A DNA stretch of 5,333 bases, from NCBI GenBank assembly GCA_002299125.1, contig DBNU01000053.1, forward strand, positions 165 through 5,497. Reading direction: 5' to 3'. Positions within the stretch are counted from its first letter, which is position 1, and each line of letters begins with the position of its first letter. Below, piece by piece: positions 1 to 5,333 of this stretch. Under the pieces are notes generated by a model. That model did not search any database. It saw nothing but the letters and a program-made list of their open reading frames with translations, and was not told the origin of the DNA. The DNA comes from Proteobacteria bacterium UBA664. Its GTDB lineage: Bacteria; Pseudomonadota; Gammaproteobacteria; UBA7966. The position numbers and the translations under genes are program-made.

Positions 1-1
1 C

Positions 2-3000
2 ACACTGAACCGCGCCAACATCATCGCCAGCGGCGGCGCGATGAGCCTCCAGGGCATCAGCAGCAACGAAGGGCTCATCGATCTCGGCAACGGCTCCACC
101 CTGACGAACAGCAACGTCGCCCTGATCAACAGCGGCACCATCCGCGGCAGCGGCCGCATCGATCTCGACAACACCGGCCCGGTCGATGTGCTCTTCACCA
201 ACGCCGGCACCCTCGCCCCCGGCAACTCACCCGGGCTGCTCGTGATCGACGCCGATCTACTGCTGACAGCCACCAGCGTGCTCGAGATGCAGATCGCCGG
301 TACCGCCCGCGGCACGGGCTACGACGCCATCGACGTGACCGGCAGCGCCACCCTCGATGGAACGATGCGCATCGCCCACCTCCCCGGCTACACACCGCGG
401 CTGCTGGATTCCTTCCGCCTGCTTGCAGCGACCGAGGGGGTGAGCGGCCGCTTCACGCGCTTCGAGCCACCGGCGGGCATCGCCTACAACGAGCAATATC
501 AGCCCAACGCCTACGTCGCCCAGGTGGGCGCGAGTGCGGTGGCGACCAACTTCTGGACGAGCGACAGCTCGGGCACCTGGCAGACGAACAGCAACTGGAG
601 CCGCAACCGGGCACCGCTCGTGACCGAGCTTGCCTTCATCGATCGCGGCAGCGCCAATCCGATCATCACCGTCAGTGCTGCCGGTCAGGTGGCCGCCGCC
701 ATCGTCAGCACCGAGGATCTGGTGATTGCAGGCGGCGGGAACCTCACGCTGGGGGATCCAGGCATCGTCTCCAGCATCGACGCGCGACTCACGCTGAACG
801 GCGGCACCTTCAGCACCGCCAGCGATCTCACGGTCCGCGAACTCGTGATGAGTGGCCGCGATGCGCGCCTCGACGGTGCGGGTGACGTGACGGTCGCCAC
901 CCAGTTCACCTGGAGCGGCAGTGGCGACATCCTCGGTGCCGGCACGCTCTTCACCACCGGCACCACCACCATCGGTGCCGTGGACCCACTCGGCAATGGT
1001 CACGGCATCGGCCGCGACTGGGTCAACCAGGGCACGGTCACGGTGAACTCGAGTGGTGCCATCGACTGGGTGGTGGCTGGGAAGACCGTCCGCAACGACA
1101 GCGGTGCCGTCTTCAATCTGAACGGCAGCGCGAGCACACCCATCGGACAGACGAGCGGACCGGGCGGCGCCTTCAGCAACCGCGGCACCCTGAATGCCAA
1201 CGGGAGCGGCACGCAGTCCGTGGGTGCGGTGGTGGCCTTCGAGAACGCGGCGGGTGGCGTGGTGAACGTCACGGGCGGTACGCTCAGGGTGGAGGGCACG
1301 CTCACCCAGTCCGGCCTCATCCGCACCGCCAGCACCGCCACCTTCCGTCGCGACGGCGGCTTCCTGAACGCGGTGACCGGTGTTCTGGCCGGCGACGGCA
1401 CCTACGACGTGGGCACCGGCACGCTCGTGAACGCGGGGACCATCCGCCCGGATGCCGCCCCATTGGTCGGCGACCACGGCTCGCTCAGCATCCTCGGCGA
1501 CCTGCTCGACCAGGGCACGCTGGCGATCCAGGCGCGCAACACGCCGATCGACCCGGTCATGGATGTCATCGCGGTCAGCGGCAGCGCCACCCTGAACGGC
1601 AGCATCCTCTTCGAGACCACAGATCCGCCGGCCCCGAACGCGACCTTCACCTTCCTCACGGCCGCCGGCGGCGTGAACGGTAACCCGACCAGCCTGCCGG
1701 CCGACTACGTCTTCGAGGCCAGCGGCAGCGACGCCCGCCTGCGCTTCGGGATCGTCGGCGATCCCCTGTTCCAGTTCGACAACGACGCACGTGACGGCTT
1801 CTGGCACAACCCCAGCAACTGGCTCGGCGACCTCGTCCCCACCCTGAACGCCCAGGTGCATCTGGGCAGCGGCTTCAGCGTCATCCTCGACCTCGGTCTT
1901 CTCGATGCCAGCTTCCGCGACGTGAACGGCAGCTACACCCTGGTCGGCCTCGAAAGCGCCGGCAGCAACCTCCTGGTGACCGGCAGCGGGCTCCTCACCG
2001 TGACCGGCCTCACCCGCTTCGCGCCGAACACCACCTTCACCGCTGGTGGTGATGCCCGCATCGCCCTCACCGGCGCGGCCGACCTCGACACCTTCCGCAT
2101 CCAGGACAACGCCCGCTTCGTGCAGGTAGGCGACCGCCTCGCGGCGGGCCTGCTGCCGAGCTTCATCGCCGTGGATTTCCAGTTCGCGGGCGGACATTTC
2201 CTGCGCGCCGCCAGCGGAGATGACGGCGTCGGGATCCCCTGGGAGATCGTCGACGTCTACGGCCTGCAGGGCATGGCGAGCAGCGACCTGCTCGATGACG
2301 TCTTCGTGCTCGCCAACGACATCGCGGCCAGCAGCACGCTGGACTGGAACGGCGGTGCGGGCTTCCGGCCCATCGGCAGCGCAACCGGGCCCTTCACGGG
2401 CCGTCTCGACGGGGCCGGCTTCACCATCCGGGATCTCGTCATCAATCGACCGGGCGAGGATCAGGTCGGCCTCATCGGCACGGCAGCCGATGCCCGCATC
2501 TCCAACCTCACGCTCGCGGACGCACGCGTGACGGGCCGCGACCTCGTCGGGGCCATCATCGGCTCGAGCGACCAGGCCACCTCGGTGCTGTCGCGGGTGG
2601 TGGTGGTCAACGGCCAGGTCAGCGGCGATCAGGTGGTCGGCGGGATCGCCGGTGCGCGCACCGACATCGAGGATCGCTCGCGCTTCAGCGGCGAGGTCAG
2701 CGGTGCCCGGTCGATCGGCGGGCTCATCGGTCGCGACGGCAACACCCGCAACAGCCACTACAACCTCGATGCCGTGCGTATCAACGGCGGCCCGCTCCTG
2801 ACCCAGGGTGCGCTCTATGCCAACGAGTACGCCGACTGGATCGCGCGTGGCGGCAGTCTCGGCCCTGGTGACTACTTCACGTTCGACCCCACCGACGGCA
2901 CCTTCCTCCTCAGCACGCCCGAAGATCTACGCCGGATGCTCGCCTTCAGTGACGACGGCCAGGGCGCCACTTTCCGGCTGACCAACGACATCGACATGAG

Positions 3001-5332
3001 CGCCCTGCCGGGCTGGCACCTGCCCCGGCTCAACAATGCCACGCTCGCCGGCGACGGCTTCGCCATCATGGGGGTGGTCATCGATCAGCCGATGAACGAC
3101 CACCTGGGCCTCGTCGGCTGGCTGGACTTCAACGCCGAGGTGCGCGGGCTCACGGCGAACGGCGTGGACGTGAACGGCAGCAGCAACGTCGGCGGGCTGG
3201 TGGGCCTGAACTTCGGCCGGGTGCTCGATTCCAGATCCAGCGGCAACGTGCGCGGGGCGTTCTTCGTCGGTGGTCTGGTGGGCCAGAACGCCGGCACTGG
3301 CAACACCCGCATCGAGCGCAGTTCGAGCAGCGCGAACGTGACCGGCGCGGCGGCCGGCGGTCTGGTCGGTGCGAATCTCGATCAGATCCGCAACAGCTTC
3401 GCCACCGGCAGCGTCACCGGCACCGGCACCGGCTTCGAGGCCGCCGGTCTGGTGGCGAACAACGGCGGCCTCATCGAGACCAGTTACAGCAGCGGGCGGG
3501 TCAGCGGCAGTGGCGATCTCCGCGGGCTCGTCGGCGTGAACAGCGGCACCGTGCGCGATGCCTACTGGGATGTCAGCGCCTCCGGCCAGGCCACGAGTGC
3601 CGGCGGCACGGGGCTCACGCCGGACGAGATGCGGCGCGCCACCCGCTTCGCCGGCTTCGACTTCGCGAGCGTGTGGACCATCGAGGAGGGCATCGCCCCG
3701 CCGACCCTCGGCCCCGGCGGCATCGTCGACCGCTGTGTGGGCTTCGTCTGCTTCGACGGCGGCGGCGGCGATTTCCTCTGGAGCAACCCGCTGAACTGGA
3801 GCCTCGACCTCCTGCCCGGGGCGACCGACAGCGTGCGCCTTACGCTCCCGGGCGCGGTACGGCTCGACTTCGACACCCAGATCGCGAACCTCTTCGTCGG
3901 CCTCGGCAGCGCGCTCAGCATCCAGACGGGCAGCCTCACCGTGACCGGCCTCACCGACATCGACGGCAGCCTGACCGTGCGGGACGCCAGCTTCGTCGCC
4001 CACGGCAACGCCGACATCGCTACCCTCACGGTCGGCCCCCGTGGCCTGGCGAGCTTCGATGCAGCGACCTCGATCGGTCGGCTGGACCTGGACGGCGGCA
4101 CGCTCCGGGCGACCGCCCGTGCCTTCGTGCGCCTGACCAACCCGGGTGCAAGCCTGCGCGGTGCCGGCAGCCTCACCGGCGACGGTGCCTTCACGCTGGG
4201 TGCGGGATCCACCACCACGATCTCCGACCGCTTCAACTTTGACACCCGGGTGAAGAACGAAGGCGAACTCACGCTGCAGGACGGTGATCTCCACATCCGC
4301 AACGGCAACGAGTTCAGCAACGTCGGCCGCCTGGTCCTCAGCGGCAACAGCGTCATCCGCCTGCCCGACGAGGGCGGCTACGCACGCCTCGTGAACCATG
4401 CCGGTGGCCAGCTCGTCATCGATTCCACCGCCCCGAGGTCCTTCCTGAGCGATTCGGGCGTGCAGGGCGGCATCATCGAGAACAGCGGTCGCATCGATCT
4501 GCTGCGGAGCACCTCCTGGGAGGCGGCCTTCAGCCAGGGGCCCACTGGCCACACCGAGCTCGCCCCGGGGGTGGTCGTCTCGGCCCAGCGCACGGAGGAG
4601 ATCGCCGGCACGCTGGCACTCGGCACCGGCAGCCGCTTCCTCGTCTCCGAGGCGCGCGGCCTGCGACATCTGAACGGCCTCAGCGCAGAGGGCAGCGGCA
4701 GCCTCGAGATCCTCCAGAACACGCGCGCCACCGATCTCACGCTGCGCGGCGTGCGGCTCGTGAACCAGGCGCTGCTGCGAGTCGGGGGCACGCTCGACAA
4801 CGGCGGCAGCATCGACAATGCCGGTACGCTGGCCTTCGACAGCCACGGCGGCGTCACGACCCTCCGCGGCCCTGGCACGCTGGCGAACAGCAGCCCCGCT
4901 GCCCTCATCGACGTGACCGGCGACCTGGTCAATCGCTCGACCATCGTCTACGGCGACGGCAACCTCCAGTTGAACGCGGGGGCGCGCTTCGTGAACGAGG
5001 GGGTCTTCCGCGTGACCACGAACGCACGCCAAGTAGCGGGATCTGGCACCTTCGAGAACGGCCCGAGCGGTCGGATCGAGATCGCCGACGGCGTGTTTTT
5101 CAACTCGCCCTTCAATGGCCGCTACGAAGGCACGCTGGTACTCGGCACCGGGGCGACGCTCCACACCTTCGGCGCGGACCTCGAGAATGCCGGCTGGCTC
5201 ATGGGCAACGGGGCGGTAGACCTGCGACCGAGCGTCGGGCCCCGATCGCCCGGCACCTTCGTCAACAACGGCACCATCGCCCCCGGCACCTCGCCCGGCA
5301 CGCTCACGATCTTCGGCAACTTCACCCAGACC
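2..5332 (+). CDS. Giant modular beta-helix adhesin / filamentous-haemagglutinin-like exoprotein, internal fragment open at both ends
   Basis: Frame 2 is open across the whole window (1,777 codons, no stop), so this is the interior of a protein well over 1,777 residues. Seen: repeated W-x4-N-W-x5-P openers (W193/W199, W601/W607, W1260/W1266), APG-x-SPG segments (residues 72-78 and 1760-1766, degenerate at 481-487), recurrent [F/L]-x-N-x-G strands about 21-24 residues apart, and two GLUG-type domains (745-910 and 957-1236). Known: such modules occur in large secreted Gram-negative adhesins (two-partner-secretion TpsA proteins, autotransporters), where they form right-handed beta-helices. Inferred: an extracellular or outer-surface role in adhesion, aggregation or biofilm. 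There is no transmembrane segment, catalytic motif or RTX array. The secretion route cannot be decided because both termini are missing. Only two Cys and two Lys are present. Internal ATG codons (for example residue 14) are not believable starts, because the same repeat pattern continues upstream to the window edge. The family class is fairly sure; the exact function is not. Confidence 0.9.
182..529 (+). other. Protein module: first APG-x-SPG segment with its YD..DVTGSATLDG core (residues 61-176)
   Basis: Reads F-T-N-A-G-T-L-A-P-G-N-S-P-G-L-L (65-80), then Y107-D108...D-V-T-G-S-A-T-L-D-G (111-120), a hydrophobic stretch around SFRLLAA (137-143) and Y171-V-A-Q-V. This order (NxGTLAPGxSPG, hydrophobic strands, YDxxxVTGxATLxG, a 'dsF.lL.a..GvsG.F' strand) is a familiar closing segment of passenger beta-helices in autotransporter-like and other large exported proteins. 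It ends just before the first NW opener, so it closes an upstream unit whose beginning lies outside the window. The function is structural by inference. Confidence 0.75.
554..781 (+). other. Protein module: NW opener 1 (residues 185-260)
   Basis: F184-W185 is followed by G-T-W193-Q-T-N-S-N-W199 and P205, fitting W-x4-N-W-x5-P. Short strands follow (ELAFID, IITVSAAG, AAAIVST, LVIAGGGNLTL). The same signature recurs at W601/W607 and W1260/W1266, so this is a genuine repeat boundary. The role is probably an N-terminal cap or linker that starts a new beta-helix unit; this is inference from position. Confidence 0.7.
782..1429 (+). other. Protein region: beta-helix coils of unit 2 (residues 261-476)
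   Basis: Short alternating strands separated by Gly/Asn/Asp turns. Recurrent [V/F/L]-x-N positions are N342, N365, N393, N415, N456 and N477, spaced about 21-28 residues or roughly double that. Examples are F-S-N-R-G-T-L (391-397), F-E-N-A-A-G-G-V-V-N-V (413-423) and L-V-N-A-G-T-I (475-481). This fits a right-handed parallel beta-helix with about 21-24 residues per coil. No enzymatic motif is visible. Confidence 0.65.
1430..1750 (+). other. Protein module: degenerate APG segment with V-S-G-S-A-T-L-N-G core (residues 477-583)
   Basis: N-A-G-T-I-R-P-D-A-A-P (477-487) stands where the other copies have NxGTxAPGxSPG. It is followed by S-L-S-I-L-G-D (494-500), D521-V-I-A-V-S-G-S-A-T-L-N-G (521-533) and F-T-F-L-T-A-A-G-G-V-N-G (549-560). 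The core closely parallels residues 111-121 of the first copy (DVTGSATLDGT), so homology is clear although the Gly-x-Ser-Pro-Gly turn is lost. It closes unit 2 directly before the second NW opener. Confidence 0.65.
1769..2020 (+). other. Protein module: NW opener 2 (residues 590-673)
   Basis: F-D-N-D-A-R-D-G-F-W601-H-N-P-S-N-W607-L-G-D-L-V-P613 matches W-x4-N-W-x5-P exactly and resembles opener 3 (FDGGGGDFLW...NPLNW). It ends in G-L-L-T-V-T-G-L-T (663-671), a segment shared almost word for word with opener 3 (1310-1318). Unlike the other units, it leads into GLUG domains instead of a long Asn-ladder helix. Confidence 0.7.
2021..2233 (+). other. Protein region: short unassigned beta-strand linker (residues 674-744)
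   Basis: Between NW opener 2 and the first GLUG domain lie about 70 residues of short strands (FTAGGDARIALTG, FRIQDNARFVQVG, FIAVDFQFAGGHFLRA) with no motif I recognise. It may hold two or three beta-helix coils that join the opener to the GLUG cassette. Confidence 0.45.
2234..2869 (+). other. Protein domain: GLUG-type domain A, divergent (residues 745-956)
   Basis: The opener I-x-D-V-Y-G-L-Q-G-M (749-758), L-A-N-D-I (770-774), W782-N and G-F-R-P-I-G (787-792), then G-P-F-T-G-R-L-D-G-A-G-F-T-I (796-809) and V-G-L-I-G (822-826), is the usual entry of GLUG regions in large exoproteins. Three degenerate GLUG repeats follow: VTG..VGAIIG (843-854), VSG..VGGIAG (873-884) and VSG..IGGLIG (899-910), spaced 26-30 residues. 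A tail with I-N-G-G, G-A-L-Y and D-W946-I connects to domain B. GLUG is the Pfam motif named for its Gly-Leu-x-Gly pattern, found in secreted bacterial proteins. A binding or structural function is inferred. Confidence 0.8.
2528..2731 (+). repeat. Three degenerate GLUG repeats of domain A
   Basis: The V-[T/S]-G-x3-[V/I]-G-[A/G]-[I/L]-x-G pattern occurs at residues 843-854, 873-884 and 899-910. Anchor glycines G850, G881 and G907 match the 26-30 residue spacing of the more canonical array in domain B. The repeats are visible at protein level; the DNA is not tandemly identical. Confidence 0.7.
3170..3535 (+). repeat. Array of five GLUG repeats (residues 1057-1178)
   Basis: Copies: VNG...VGGLVG (1057-1068), NVRG...VGGLVG (1082-1094), NVTG...AGGLVG (1112-1123), SVTG...AAGLVA (1137-1152) and RVSG...RGLVG (1166-1178). 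The Gly before Leu falls at 1065, 1091, 1120, 1149 and 1175, giving spacings of 26, 29, 29 and 26. Between copies are the typical N-x-[S/G]-x-[I/V]-x-[N/T]-S-[F/Y]-[A/S]-[T/S]-G strands (for example N1131-S-F-A-T-G, S1161-Y-S-S-G). Copy 4 has lost the final Gly (LVA in place of LVG). Confidence 0.88.
3557..3709 (+). other. C-terminal cap of the GLUG cassette (residues 1186-1236)
   Basis: D-A-Y-W-D (1186-1190), S-G-Q (1194-1196), G-G-T-G-L-T (1201-1206), E1209-M1210, F1217-A-G-F-D-F (1217-1221), V-W-T-I (1224-1227) and P-P-T-L (1233-1236). This order matches the well-known ending of GLUG regions (YWD..SGQ...GGTGLT..M....aFaGwDF..VW.I..G..YP.L), with Phe for the usual Trp at 1219 and Pro for Tyr at 1233. 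It fixes the right-hand boundary of the cassette precisely. Confidence 0.88.
3734..3961 (+). other. Protein module: NW opener 3, with the only cysteine pair (residues 1245-1320)
   Basis: C1245-V-G-F-V-C1250-F-D-G-G-G-G-D-F-L-W1260-S-N-P-L-N-W1266, with P1272, fits W-x4-N-W-x5-P. Strands V-R-L-T-L, A-V-R-L-D-F and G-S-L-T-V-T-G-L-T (1310-1318) follow. The Cys-x4-Cys pair is the only cysteine in the visible protein and sits between the GLUG cap and this opener. A disulfide staple is possible but not shown. The glycine run at 1253-1256 is a single stretch and not a tandem RTX array. Confidence 0.72.
3962..5257 (+). other. Protein region: long Asn-ladder beta-helix of unit 4 (residues 1321-1752)
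   Basis: About 430 residues of short strands and Gly/Asn turns. A recurring [L/F]-x-N motif occurs at N1588, N1629, N1644, N1665, N1686, N1729 and, just beyond the region, N1755. The 1644-1665-1686 intervals are exactly 21, and 1686-1729 is close to two coils. Related strands are L-T-L-Q-D-G-D-L-H-I (1423-1432), I-I-E-N-S-G-R-I-D-L (1491-1500) and G-S-I-D-N-A-G-T-L-A-F (1602-1612). This fits a parallel beta-helix stalk. I see no catalytic triad, metal site or membrane segment. Confidence 0.65.
5258..5332 (+). other. Protein module: third APG-x-SPG segment, cut by the window end (residues 1753-1777)
   Basis: F-V-N-N-G-T-I-A-P-G-T-S-P-G-T-L-T-I-F-G-N (1753-1773) is the most canonical copy and matches residues 65-82 (FTNAGTLAPGNSPGLLVI). 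By comparison with units 1 and 2, a YD..xVTGxATLxG segment should follow beyond the window. That makes a continuing gene more likely than an imminent stop codon. Confidence 0.8.
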
Positions 5333-5333
5333 G

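Larger units (their letters stand above)
2870..3709 (+). other. Protein domain: canonical GLUG domain B with YWD cap (residues 957-1236)
   Basis: Begins D-Y-F-T-F (957-961), G-T-F-L-L-S-T-P-E-D-L-R-R-M-L (966-980) and F-R-L-T-N-D-I-D-M (991-999). It continues through G-D-G-F-A-I (1017-1022) and L-G-L-V-G (1035-1039) into five GLUG repeats, then the Y1188-W-D cap. It aligns to domain A with a constant offset of 213-214 residues from the G-x-G-F-x-I strand to the first GLUG repeat, so A and B look like an internal duplication. Domain A carries about ten extra residues (the WN..GF.PIG segment) before that strand. Such domains are known from large secreted adhesins; the ligand is unknown. Confidence 0.88.

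Noticed and set aside
41..43. In-frame ATG (residue 14) as a possible gene start
   Set aside because: The open frame and the Gly/Asn/Ser-rich strand pattern continue upstream to base 2, and no ribosome binding site or signal peptide is associated with it.
2220..2531. 103-codon plus-strand open frame overlapping GLUG domain A
   Set aside because: Ser/Arg/Pro-rich out-of-frame shadow with no motif; the main frame here encodes the recognisable entry of GLUG domain A.
257..2758. 833-codon minus-strand open frame
   Set aside because: It mirrors the sense codons exactly, has a biased low-complexity composition and no recognisable domain, whereas the plus frame holds clear GLUG, NW and APG motifs over the same bases.
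3752..3778. FDGGGGD glycine run as a calcium-binding RTX repeat
   Set aside because: It is a single run without tandem GGxGxDxUx nonapeptides, and it sits at the same place as FDNDARDG in opener 2, so it belongs to the opener.
3673..4242. 189-codon plus-strand open frame overlapping the main gene
   Set aside because: Arg/Pro/His-rich out-of-frame translation. The main frame is uninterrupted across it and carries opener 3, so there is no need for an overlapping gene.
3562..4356. 264-codon minus-strand open frame in another phase
   Set aside because: Pro/Ser/Arg-rich composition typical of an out-of-phase GC-rich shadow. It crosses the GLUG cap and opener 3, both clearly coding on the plus strand.
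2927..5164. 745-codon minus-strand open frame
   Set aside because: Same codon-aligned antisense artefact of GC-rich coding DNA. The product is Ala/Glu/Val-rich with no motif, and it overlaps the best-supported GLUG domain.
1..5333. CRISPR array, tRNA/rRNA, insertion sequence, promoter or terminator
   Set aside because: The window is continuous coding sequence. The repetition is at protein level with diverged DNA, and I saw no regularly spaced identical direct repeats, terminal inverted repeats, transposase motifs or hairpin followed by a T run.

Overview
The window lies inside one very large protein-coding gene. Plus-strand frame 2 (bases 2 to 5332, 1,777 codons) has no stop codon and runs off both ends, so the start codon, signal peptide, secretion domain, stop codon, promoter and terminator all lie outside. 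The DNA is GC-rich (about 67 to 75% in the lines I counted), with strong G/C preference at third codon positions. The protein is rich in Gly, Ser, Thr, Asn and Asp and has almost no Lys or Cys. It looks like a surface-exposed or secreted beta-helix adhesin (filamentous-haemagglutinin / TpsA-like or autotransporter-like) of a GC-rich Gram-negative bacterium, probably a proteobacterium. The taxon is an inference from composition and domain style only.

Layout by residue of the window translation (residue n starts at base 3n-1). Residues 1-180 are the end of one unit: beta-helix coils closed by an 'APGNSPG' segment. Residues 181-583 are a complete unit: a W-x4-N-W-x5-P opener, beta-helix coils, then a degenerate APG segment and a 'V-S-G-S-A-T-L' segment. 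Residues 590-1236 are an unusual unit. It begins with the same NW opener but continues into two tandem related GLUG-type domains offset by about 213 residues, and ends in a recognisable YWD...SGQ...GGTGLT...M...VWTI cap. Residues 1245-1777 start a fourth unit: NW opener, a long Asn-ladder beta-helix, and a canonical 'APGTSPG' segment cut by the window end.

The gene therefore appears to be built from repeating cassettes, with a GLUG cassette in one of them. The likely role is adhesion, aggregation or biofilm structure at the cell surface. No catalytic domain, RNA gene, mobile element, CRISPR array or second gene is supported. The long antisense open frames are codon-aligned shadows of the GC-rich sense gene. 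I found no convincing new multi-gene system. The points of interest are the modular architecture, the internal GLUG duplication, the only Cys pair sitting at a module junction, and the near absence of lysine.
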